From Fragilariopsis cylindrus CCMP1102 (Eukaryota > Bacillariophyta > Bacillariophyceae > Bacillariales > Bacillariaceae): a stretch of DNA of 64,000 nt. The stretch lies in assembly GCA_900095095.1 (NCBI GenBank), contig FMBT01000328.1, positions 1 through 64,000 on the forward strand, in the 5' to 3' direction. Numbering within the stretch: the first letter of the stretch is position 1; each line of letters starts with the position of its first letter. Position numbers and translations under genes: made by a program. The notes under the pieces were generated by a model. The model made no database searches, was not told the DNA's origin, and saw nothing but the letters and a program-made list of their open reading frames with translations. Positions 24,301-33,774 of this stretch are shown piece by piece.

Positions 24301-27300
24301 CACCTAGTGAAGCCCCCAGTGGATCATTTTTCCCTAGTTCGGCTCCTAGTGATACACCAACACTAAGTCATGCTCCAAGTGCCTCTCCTAGTGCTAATCC
24401 TAGTGAGTCACCAAGTTCTTCTCCTAGTTCTGCACCAAGTTCCTCTCCTAGTTCCAGTCCAAGTGCGTCACCAAGTGGTGGACCAAGTGGAAGTCCAAGT
24501 GCGTCACCAAGTGGTGGACCAAGTGGAAGTCCAAGTGCGTCACCTAGTGGTGGACCAAGCGGAAGTCCAAGTTCAGCTCCAAGTTCTAGTCCAAGCGCAT
24601 CTCCAAGTGGAGGTCCAAGTGCCTCACCGTCAGCAAGTCCAAGTGGTGGTCCAAGTGCTGCCCCATCAGCAAGTCCAAGTGGCGGCCCTAGTGCCTCACC
24701 ATCAGCAAGCCCAAGTGGAGGTCCAAGTGCCTCGCCTTCAGCAAGTCCAAGTGGAGGTCCAAGTGAGTCCCCTAGTGGTTCGCCATCTAGCAGTCCTTCT
24801 GAGTCACCAAGCAGCAAGCCTTCATCATCACCAAGCTCAGCGCCGAGTGGATCACCTAGTGAAGCCCCCAGTGGATCATTTTTCCCTAGTTCGGCTCCTA
24901 GTGATACACCAACACTAAGTCATGCTCCAAGTGCCTCTCCTAGTGCTAATCCTAGTGAGTCACCAAGTTCTTCTCCTAGTTCTGCACCAAGTTCCTCTCC
25001 TAGTTCCAGTCCAAGTGCGTCACCAAGTGGTGGACCAAGTGGAAGTCCAAGTGCGTCACCAAGTGGTGGACCAAGTGGAAGTCCAAGTGCGTCACCTAGT
25101 GGTGGACCAAGTGGAAGTCCAAGTTCAGCTCCAAGTTCTAGTCCAAGCGCATCTCCAAGTGGAGGTCCAAGTGCCTCACCGTCAGCAAGTCCAAGTGGTG
25201 GTCCAAGTGCTGCCCCATCAGCAAGTCCAAGTGGCGGCCCTAGTGCCTCACCATCAGCAAGCCCAAGTGGAGGTCCAAGTGCCTCGCCTTCAGCAAGTCC
25301 AAGTGGAGGTCCAAGTGAGTCCCCTAGTGGTTCACCTTCTTCCACGCCTACTGCCTATCCAACTTTATCAATGATGCCGACAGATTGTTATATGAAAACA
25401 CCACCAAAGATAACCAATTCTGTCTGTATGTCTGGAAGCACAACTTTAAGCGCTCGACCAATGCCTCTTGCTGCACTTGTGGTTAATGAACTCAATGAAG
25501 ATAAGATTGGGTTTACAGTTAGTCAACAATGGGTTGAAGAAGGTGGATTGGCAGTCATGTATAGTCCGGATGCAATGGTGCCTAGTTGTTCTGTAAAAGG
25601 CAACATTATGCTCGGAGAATCTGAATATTTTGAAGGAGAATGTCTCAATGGAATGACAGGAGCTACTATTGTTGTTTTTATGGAGAAAGATTTTAAACCA
25701 GAAGAATGTGAGGCTTGCAATGTGGATGACTTGAGTGATATGGGAGGTGTTTTTTGTGCATACAGAGTAGAAATTCCATGCGAAACAATAAGTGTTGAAT
25801 GTGGTGAGCCTAGTGCAGAACCAAGTGGCTCATTCTTTCCAAGTAGTGCACCATCTGGAAGCCCAACAGAAAGTCCAGCTCCTTCTGCGTCACCATCAAC
25901 TTCACCATCACACTCACCCAGTGATGCTCCGAGTGCTAGGCCAAGTTCCTCTCCTAGTTCTAGTCCGAGTGCGTCACCAAGTGGTGGACCAAGTGGAAGT
26001 CCAAGTGCGTCACCTAGTGGTGGACCAAGTGGAAGTCCAAGTTCAGCTCCAAGTTCTAGTCCAAGCGCATCTCCAAGTGGAGGTCCAAGTGCCTCACCGT
26101 CAGCAAGTCCAAGTGGTGGTCCAAGTGCTGCCCCATCAGCAAGTCCAAGTGGCGGCCCTAGTGCCTCACCATCAGCAAGCCCAAGTGGAGGTCCAAGTGC
26201 CTCGCCTTCAGCAAGTCCAAGTGGAGGTCCAAGTGAGTCCCCTAGTGGTTCGCCATCTAGCAGTCCTTCTGAGTCACCAAGCAGCAAGCCTTCATCATCA
26301 CCAAGCTCAGCGCCGAGTGGATCACCTAGTGAAGCCCCCAGTGGATCATTTTTCCCTAGTTCGGCTCCTAGTGATACACCAACACTAAGTCATGCTCCAA
26401 GTGCCTCTCCTAGTGCTAATCCTAGTGAGTCACCAAGTTCTTCTCCTAGTTCTGCACCAAGTTCCTCTCCTAGTTCCAGTCCAAGTGCGTCACCAAGTGG
26501 TGGACCAAGTGGAAGTCCAAGTGCGTCACCAAGTGGTGGACCAAGTGGAAGTCCAAGTGCGTCACCTAGTGGTGGACCAAGCGGAAGTCCAAGTTCAGCT
26601 CCAAGTTCTAGTCCAAGCGCATCTCCAAGTGGAGGTCCAAGTGCCTCACCGTCAGCAAGTCCAAGTGGTGGTCCAAGTGCTGCCCCATCAGCAAGTCCAA
26701 GTGGCGGCCCTAGTGCCTCACCATCAGCAAGCCCAAGTGGAGGTCCAAGTGCCTCGCCTTCAGCAAGTCCAAGTGGAGGTCCAAGTGAGTCCCCTAGTGG
26801 TTCGCCATCTAGCAGTCCTTCTGAGTCACCAAGCAGCAAGCCTTCATCATCACCAAGCTCAGCGCCGAGTGGATCACCTAGTGAAGCCCCCAGTGGATCA
26901 TTTTTCCCTAGTTCGGCTCCTAGTGATACACCAACACTAAGTCATGCTCCAAGTGCCTCTCCTAGTGCTAATCCTAGTGAGTCACCAAGTTCTTCTCCTA
27001 GTTCTGCACCAAGTTCCTCTCCTAGTTCCAGTCCAAGTGCGTCACCAAGTGGTGGACCAAGTGGAAGTCCAAGTGCGTCACCAAGTGGTGGACCAAGTGG
27101 AAGTCCAAGTGCGTCACCTAGTGGTGGACCAAGTGGAAGTCCAAGTTCAGCTCCAAGTTCTAGTCCAAGCGCATCTCCAAGTGGAGGTCCAAGTGCCTCA
27201 CCGTCAGCAAGTCCAAGTGGTGGTCCAAGTGCTGCCCCATCAGCAAGTCCAAGTGGCGGCCCTAGTGCCTCACCATCAGCAAGCCCAAGTGGAGGTCCAA

Positions 27301-30300
27301 GTGCCTCGCCTTCAGCAAGTCCAAGTGGAGGTCCAAGTGAGTCCCCTAGTGGTTCGCCATCTAGCAGTCCTTCTGAGTCACCAAGCAGCAAGCCTTCATC
27401 ATCACCAAGCTCAGCGCCGAGTGGATCACCTAGTGAAGCCCCCAGTGGATCATTTTTCCCTAGTTCGGCTCCTAGTGATACACCAACACTAAGTCATGCT
27501 CCAAGTGCCTCTCCTAGTGCTAATCCTAGTGAGTCACCAAGTTCTTCTCCTAGTTCTGCACCAAGTTCCTCTCCTAGTTCCAGTCCAAGTGCGTCACCAA
27601 GTGGTGGACCAAGTGGAAGTCCAAGTGCGTCACCAAGTGGTGGACCAAGTGGAAGTCCAAGTGCGTCACCTAGTGGTGGACCAAGTGGAAGTCCAAGTTC
27701 AGCTCCAAGTTCTAGTCCAAGCGCATCTCCAAGTGGAGGTCCAAGTGCCTCACCGTCAGCAAGTCCAAGTGGTGGTCCAAGTGCTGCCCCATCAGCAAGT
27801 CCAAGTGGCGGCCCTAGTGCCTCACCATCAGCAAGCCCAAGTGGAGGTCCAAGTGCCTCGCCTTCAGCAAGTCCAAGTGGAGGTCCAAGTGAGTCCCCTA
27901 GTGGTTCGCCATCTAGCAGTCCTTCTGAGTCACCAAGCAGCAAGCCTTCATCATCACCAAGCTCAGCGCCGAGTGGATCACCTAGTGAAGCCCCCAGTGG
28001 ATCATTTTTCCCTAGTTCGGCTCCTAGTGATACACCAACACTAAGTCATGCTCCAAGTGCCTCTCCTAGTGCTAATCCTAGTGAGTCACCAAGTTCTTCT
28101 CCTAGTTCTGCACCAAGTTCCTCTCCTAGTTCCAGTCCAAGTGCGTCACCAAGTGGTGGACCAAGTGGAAGTCCAAGTGCGTCACCAAGTGGTGGACCAA
28201 GTGGAAGTCCAAGTGCGTCACCTAGTGGTGGACCAAGTGGAAGTCCAAGTTCAGCTCCAAGTTCTAGTCCAAGCGCATCTCCAAGTGGAGGTCCAAGTGC
28301 CTCACCGTCAGCAAGTCCAAGTGGTGGTCCAAGTGCTGCCCCATCAGCAAGTCCAAGTGGCGGCCCTAGTGCCTCACCATCAGCAAGCCCAAGTGGAGGT
28401 CCAAGTGCCTCGCCTTCAGCAAGTCCAAGTGGAGGTCCAAGTGAGTCCCCTAGTGGTTCGCCATCTAGCAGTCCTTCTGAGTCACCAAGCAGCAAGCCTT
28501 CATCATCACCAAGCTCAGCGCCGAGTGGATCACCTAGTGAAGCCCCCAGTGGATCATTTTTCCCTAGTTCGGCTCCTAGTGATACACCAACACTAAGTCA
28601 TGCTCCAAGTGCCTCTCCTAGTGCTAATCCTAGTGAGTCACCAAGTTCTTCTCCTAGTTCTGCACCAAGTTCCTCTCCTAGTTCCAGTCCAAGTACGTCA
28701 CCAAGTGGTGGACCAAGTGGAAGTCCAAGTGCGTCACCAAGTGGTGGACCAAGTGGAAGTCCAAGTGCGTCACCTAGTGGTGGACCAAGTGGAAGTCCAA
28801 GTTCAGCTCCAAGTTCTAGTCCAAGCGCATCTCCAAGTGGAGGTCCAAGTGCCTCACCGTCAGCAAGTCCAAGTGGTGGTCCAAGTGCTGCCCCATCAGC
28901 AAGTCCAAGTGGCGGCCCTAGTGCCTCACCATCAGCAAGCCCAAGTGGAGGTCCAAGTGCCTCGCCTTCAGCAAGTCCAAGTGGAGATCCAAGTGAGTCC
29001 CCTAGTGGTTCACCTTCTTCCATGCCTACTGCCTATCCAACTTTATCAATGATGCCGACAGATTGTTCCATGCCAGCTCCACCAAATGTGATTGCTTCGT
29101 TTGTATGTCTGGTGATACCCAGATTGGTACTAGTCCTATGCCAAGTGACTCTCTTTTTGTTTCCAGTCAAGATGGCGAAAAAGTCGGCTTTACTGTCAGT
29201 CAACAGTGGGTGGAAGAGGGTGGAATTGCTGTTAATTTTAATAACCTATCGATCGAATCTAGCTGTTCCATTAGTGGTAATGTCACGCTTGGAGATTCTA
29301 AGGATTATGAGGGAGGATGTATTGAAGGCATTTCAGCTGTCACGATTGTGGTCTACATGGAGCAGGAATTTGACCCAGAAGAATGTGAGGCTTGTAATGT
29401 TGATGACCTTTCCCAAATGGGAGGAACTTTCTGTGCATACAGAGTTGAAATTCCCTGTGAAACAATAGTGTTGAATGTGGTGAACCTAGTGCAGCACCAA
29501 GTGGCTCTTACTTTCCAAGTAGTGCACCATCTGAGAGCCCAACAAAGAGTCCTGCTCCTTCTGCTTCTCCATCTGCTTCACCATCTGAGTCACCCAGTGA
29601 TGCTCCTAGTTCTAGTCCAAGCGTTCACCAAGTACTGATCCAAGTTCGAGTCCAAGTTCTGCACCAAGTGGCGGACCAAGTGACGGCCCCAGTTCCTCAC
29701 CATCTCTAAGCCCAAGTGGTGGTCCAAGTGCCTCACCATCAGTAAGTCCAAGTGGAGGTCCAAGTGCTTCGCTGTCAGCAAGTCCAAGTGGAGGACCAAG
29801 CGCCTCACCATCATCAATTCCGTCTGGTACTCCCACAAATGTCCACGTGATGACCCGATTTTGATTGACATTAATGGAAGTACGATGTACCCAGAAGGTG
29901 CACCTCCAATTGAAATTACTTTTCAAAACACAACTCATGTAGGATTTAAGGTTATCAACACCTGGGATACGACTTTCACCAATATGTATACCGAGTATCA
30001 CGAAGGAGGATTCGGCGAGACCGAGTGTCTCGAAGAAGAGAACATCGAGTCTTATACAGAAGTTGATGAATATATGGCTACGTGTATGCACAATGTTCCA
30101 GTTTCTATTGTGAATGTCTGGGTTGTTGATGCAAATGAGACGCGGTTCGACGAAGTTGATGATGCCGAAGTTCCAATGTGTTGTCACCCACCCGAGTTTT
30201 CCGAAGTACCTATCGTCCAGTATACGTTTAAGCTCTCTTGTGTAAATCCTTGCCCCGAAGAAGAAGAAGATCCGGTCGTTGTAACTCCCGAGGTTTCTGT

Positions 30301-30640
30301 ACCCGCACGCCGTCGTCTGCATAATAAGAAGATAGATGAGAATATCAACGATATCACATCTGCCGAAGCATTCAGGCACACGGCGAAGAGAAAAATTTCT
30401 AATTCGTCTACTGGTACCATGAACGAACCAAGTTCTGATGGCAAGGATGGCCACTTTTGTGTTTCGGAAGATTATCCATGTGGAGAAGATATTGACCGTG
30501 TTCACGTCTGTCACTACTCTGCCCGCGACGGATACAAAACTTTCTGCGTGCCCGAGAGCGACTCTGACGTCTTAGCCTTTTATAAGAAGGATTACTGTGG
30601 ACCTTGTGTTGGTGGTTACGGAAGCAAGATCAAAAGATAA
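12379..30640 (+). CDS. Giant secreted mucin-like protein with Cys-rich modules and PSxx repeats
   Basis: The ATG at 12379 opens with a classic signal peptide (hydrophobic core about 3-20, then FGEAS). Next come three A-B module pairs (about 12469-15080), each module about 140 residues with conserved Cys. The A hallmark is QCSMETMD...GYAEI...ECE-C-APD-NY...SLPC; the B hallmark is HESMCIY...NTW...CSYEF-VPC. PSxx blocks follow at 15118-16005, 16432-19680, 20107-22254, 22681-25377, 25804-29055 and 29485-29838. They are separated by five C modules (start about 16009, 19684, 22258, 25381, 29059; hallmark VGFTVSQQWVEEGG...EECEACNVDDL...YRVEIPC). A last divergent module (29840-30260) precedes a Cys-rich tail ending near DYCGPCVGGYG. 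The product was probably about 6,088 residues, extracellular and likely O-glycosylated on Ser/Pro. The frame breaks five times by one missing base (near 14100, 29095, 29466, 29623, 29839) and has an in-frame TAG at 23934-23936. Adding five bases makes the length a multiple of three. It could be an adhesive, mucilage or wall protein; I do not know which. Confidence 0.8.
12469..15080 (+). repeat. Three tandem A-B Cys-rich module pairs
   Basis: A1-B1, A2-B2 and A3-B3 start near 12469, 13384 and 14250. Unlike the PSxx blocks these copies have diverged at both protein and DNA level, so they are older duplications. Conserved in A: IW-ETxGN, QLWNxxGxPM, QCSMETMD, AEIxVYxYVG, ECExC, SLPC-PxC. Conserved in B: PxV-LADIxHES-CIY, MT-SVxFxxxNTW, GEPxC, AEV-IQVxS, SYEF-VPC. 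The paired Cys suggest disulfide-stabilised extracellular domains. Confidence 0.8.
15118..16005 (+). repeat. PSxx repeat block 1
   Basis: Opens with less regular SPSSSPSSFPSRGP-type sequence, then settles into SPSASPSGGPSG-type units. Contains one copy of the TLSHAPSASPSANPSESP landmark, so it holds a single higher-order unit. Ends in PTAYPTLSMMPTDC, the stereotyped entry to a C module. Confidence 0.9.
16432..19680 (+). repeat. PSxx repeat block 2, five landmark units
   Basis: Landmark TLSHAPSASP occurs five times at exactly 552-bp spacing (about 17009, 17561, 18113, 18665, 19217). The 184-residue unit contains three SASPSGGPSG copies and one AAPSASPSGG variant in fixed order. The copies look identical at DNA level over almost their whole length. 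Confidence 0.9.
20107..22254 (+). repeat. PSxx repeat block 3, three landmark units
   Basis: Same 552-bp higher-order unit as block 2, with landmarks near 20687, 21239 and 21791. It opens with GEPSAEPSGSFFPSS directly after module C2 and closes before C3. Confidence 0.9.
22681..25377 (+). repeat. PSxx repeat block 4, four landmark units, one irregular
   Basis: Landmarks near 23261, 23813, 24362 and 24914. The unit that contains the stop at 23934-23936 is 549 bp instead of 552. There a GGPSGSP segment is replaced by a short duplication of the SSSPS segment. Confidence 0.9.
25804..29055 (+). repeat. PSxx repeat block 5, five landmark units
   Basis: Landmarks near 26384, 26936, 27488, 28040 and 28592, spaced 552 bp. 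A few private substitutions (Ala to Thr near 28694, Gly to Asp near 28987, Thr to Met near 29022) mark the last unit as slightly diverged. Confidence 0.9.
29485..29838 (+). repeat. PSxx repeat block 6, short and diverged
   Basis: A shorter block with its own sequence (SYFPSS, SESPTKSP, SDGPSSSPSLSP) and no 552-bp unit. It contains one of the single-base frame breaks. It links module C5 to the final Cys-rich module. Confidence 0.85.
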
Positions 30641-31382
30641 ATTCAGCCTGTATTCTAAACTCTATTCACATTTATAAGCTTTTACATATTACTACGAAAA
30701 CAACAGACTTAGACAAATCATGTTAAAATAATTTTATTTCACATAAGTTTTTCATATTATTATTATTTATTATAATCATTATTTTAGATTCAAAATCTTT
30801 TAATATCCTTCGACTATCGTTTCAGATTTTCTGTTTGTCTCTCATATATATATATATATATATATCTATATATATATATCTATATATATATATAAATATA
30901 TTGAATATAACTTCTTTCTTCGTCGTACAGAAGGATATGTGTGCTGCTTGTATTCCTCAGTTTTAGTCAACTTTCACAATAATATTGATTTACCCAGTCA
31001 TCATGGATACGAAGTCAATTGTTTATTAATTGATAACTCAGGATTTCTTGGTCGAATCTCCTTTGTAAAAACATATTGTAATCTTTCTAGAAAAAGTCGA
31101 TATCTTTCCAATACTGGTAATATTAATAATTAATATGCAATGTTGAGGAAAACTGCAGTACCGCAGTTTGCAAGTTTTATATACTTTTTCCCATCTTTCT
31201 AACTAAGTCTTTATTGTACCGTAAAATCCATAGAAAGTTTGTCCAGAAAAGTTTCAGCAAAACTGAAAACAATTGCTTCTTTTGTAAAAATAATAATAGA
31301 AAAAAAAACCTAATCATAAAGTACTTCATTAACGACTGAGCCAACTACACGTGTAATGAACAAATCAATGATGCCTTATCAA
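30641..31382. other. Intergenic, convergent gene ends
   Basis: 3' flanks of the giant gene and of the minus-strand gene at 31383-32537. Strongly AT-rich, with a (TA)n microsatellite at about 30845-30900. The 64-codon frame at 30939-31133 has no recognisable features. Confidence 0.6.
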
Positions 31383-32537
31383 TTAAGCTAGCAGTAGCTG
31401 ATAAAATGCAATACAGTGTTTTTTTACATTACCAGCAATGTTGATACCATTGTTGATATCATTCTTACTATTTCTACAGGAAGGAATTACATCATCAGCA
31501 CTTTGACCATTATCGCCATAATAATAGGCAAGAATATTCTCAATCACTTCAAGTCTAGAAAGAAGATCTGAATTGATGGCTTTAAGTTGTGACATTTCTT
31601 CTGCTTCGACTTCTTCTTTGGGTGATATTATCTTTGTTGTTTTGCTGGTATTGATTTTATGATCGGGTTGTTTTTGTTGCTGGTTTTGTTCCTGTAGTTG
31701 CTGTTTGTTTTTTGTATTACTTTCCCATACTTCTTTATATATACCACTACAGGTTTCTGGTGTAAGATCGGCGTTAATATTACTATTTTTATTAATAGTA
31801 ATACTATTATTCCTGAAATAATCAGCTGCCTGTTCTACTTTAATCTTCGTATACGTTCCGAAACCAGAAAAGGACATAGTATCCCAACTTATATATCGTA
31901 TTGGTGCTGATACTATCCCAGCATCCCAAAATCGATCAACCCAATTTTCTCCTGTGGAATGTATTTGTCCTTCAAAGGTATTCAGTGACGGTATGAACAT
32001 TGCAGAAACGGATCCAATATATTTGTTACTGCCGTCACTAGTTGTTACTCCAGGATCTAAAAAGAAATTTATTGTACGTCCAGTGTACCCACCATTATAG
32101 TAGTAGTCGTCGATCTTCTCCTCCTCGGACGATGATGATGATGATTTCAAAAATTCTAGATCACACCACCAGCTCAATACTTTGAATGGTGATAGTTTAG
32201 AATCAGGTGATGATTCAAATAAACCATTTCCTTCTATTAAAAAAAATCCTTGTCGTTCTTTATAAAGTGAATTAAAAGTAGCAAATAGTAGAGGGTCTTT
32301 TGTAGTCGTCGTGTTCACATTATCATTCTTGTTTTTACTACCGACAGAGCTCGTTGTAGCTGTTGTTGCCGCCGTCGTACTCATAGTATTCTCCTCGTCA
32401 TAGTAGTCGATACCTTCTTTCTGTTCTTGTGACGACGGTAACGAAATCGTCGGCAGGGTATTCAAGATTAACAGAAATAGTAATAAATAAAATGTGGTTA
32501 CTGTTACACGTCGTCCGATAGTAGCGGCGACGACCAT
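31383..32537 (-). CDS. Secreted or membrane-anchored hypothetical protein, 384 aa
   Basis: The ATG at 32537 is followed by a strong signal peptide (VTTFYLLLFLLILNTLP, cleavage plausible near residue 33). An acidic/Thr linker comes next, then a conserved-looking core at about 80-250. It is rich in aromatic residues: ATFNSLYKERQGFF, SWWCDLEF, GRTINFFLDPGV, FEGQIHSTGENWVDRFWDAG, PIRYISWDTMSFSGFG. A Gln/Lys linker and a short predicted coiled coil (LKAINSDLLSRLEVIENIL) close the protein. I do not recognise the family. The core looks like an all-beta extracellular domain, which is a guess. Single exon, no frame problem. Confidence 0.75.
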   Translation of the reverse strand: MVVAATIGRRVTVTTFYLLLFLLILNTLPTISLPSSQEQKEGIDYYDEENTMSTTAATTATTSSVGSKNKNDNVNTTTTKDPLLFATFNSLYKERQGFFLIEGNGLFESSPDSKLSPFKVLSWWCDLEFLKSSSSSSEEEKIDDYYYNGGYTGRTINFFLDPGVTTSDGSNKYIGSVSAMFIPSLNTFEGQIHSTGENWVDRFWDAGIVSAPIRYISWDTMSFSGFGTYTKIKVEQAADYFRNNSITINKNSNINADLTPETCSGIYKEVWESNTKNKQQLQEQNQQQKQPDHKINTSKTTKIISPKEEVEAEEMSQLKAINSDLLSRLEVIENILAYYYGDNGQSADDVIPSCRNSKNDINNGINIAGNVKKHCIAFYQLLLA

Positions 32538-33138
32538 CCTGTGAGTGTTGACTAAATTACAACCGTAGGTCTTGCCCCTCTGTTGATCTTCCTTGTTGTG
32601 ATGTTTTGTATATTATTATTGGAAGCAGGACAGTATGCGAAGTACAGTAGGATTGCTCTGTTTTGAGATGATGATTTGAAAAGTATGGCTGTAAGATACT
32701 TCACACTTCACATTTTAAATGTACACAGTACCGTATACAATTTTAAATTTGGAATTTGGAGTTTTAGAAACTCTTCATACGAGTTCCTTCTCGTCTCGAA
32801 ATACCGTCGAGAATTGTATCTTACTGTACTTCTTAAAAAAGCGAAATGTAAATGAAATCCTACTGTCTGTCATGCGTACCCGAGTCTGGGAGCTGACCAC
32901 GAATGGACACGACGATAACCACTCATCAATTTTATTGACGATTCAACTTGAAATTATTGTTGTTTTATCATTATTATTTGTTGTCGATTGATTCTATTTC
33001 GATCCGGTATTTTATTTTTCATTTACATACTGTATATTAATTATATTGTAACATTCTATTGACTATAGATTGGTACAGTAACAGAAGTAACGATTTGATA
33101 AGCTTGATTTTTCTTGTCAATATAATTGATCCATCATC
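32538..33138. promoter_or_regulatory. Shared upstream region of a divergent gene pair
   Basis: About 600 bp separate the start codons of the secreted hypothetical gene (minus) and NOC2 (plus), so both promoters must lie here. A frame at 32719-32991 is open but shows no protein features. No specific element can be assigned. Confidence 0.5.
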
Positions 33139-33738
33139 ATGGGTAGCGGTACACAAAGTAAGAGAAGCAAAAAGTTCAACTCAAGCGGAGGTGTGAAAGG
33201 GCGACTACTGAAGGGAACCATTAGCAAAAAAGGTTCATTTGGACGTAAAAATCCAAAAAAGAATAAAAATGGAAATAACGCTAACGATGCCGCCATGAAA
33301 TTAGACAATGCCTCTGCGCAGTACATGGCAGAAAAGCAACAAAAACGTGAGGAGGCTGACCTATTATCGAAAAAGAATTTAGGTGATTTGGATATGGAAA
33401 GTTTTTTTGAAACCTTTGCCGAAGGGATTGATGAAGATAACGACGACGATGACAATCAGGAAAATGCTGTTGACAAACAAATGATGAACGATGCCGATGA
33501 TAGCAGTAGCGATGACGACGATGACGATGATGATGCTAGTAAAGAAGGCAAAACGAAGTCACAAGCTAAAGGCGATAATAGTGACAGCGAGGAAGAAGAT
33601 ATCGAAGAGGCCGAAAGGCAAATGAAAGAGGAGATGGGCAAAATTCAAGACAAGGATCCAGAGTTTCATCAATTCTTGAAAGATAACGAAGATGCTCTCT
33701 TGGATTATGCAGATGACGACGATGAAGATGACGACGAC

Positions 33739-33774
<36 letters not shown>

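Noticed and set aside
15035-25374. Dozens of 100-254 codon open frames in other frames or on the minus strand across the PSxx blocks (GPPLGLADGEALG-type and QVQVEVQV-type)
   Set aside because: The repeat codons contain no stops in several frames, so these are shadows. They copy the 552-bp period exactly and lack their own starts or motifs.
25371-29468. A second gene starting at 25371
   Set aside because: That Met lies within module C4, which is preceded in the same frame by the repeat. It is only the first Met after the internal stop.
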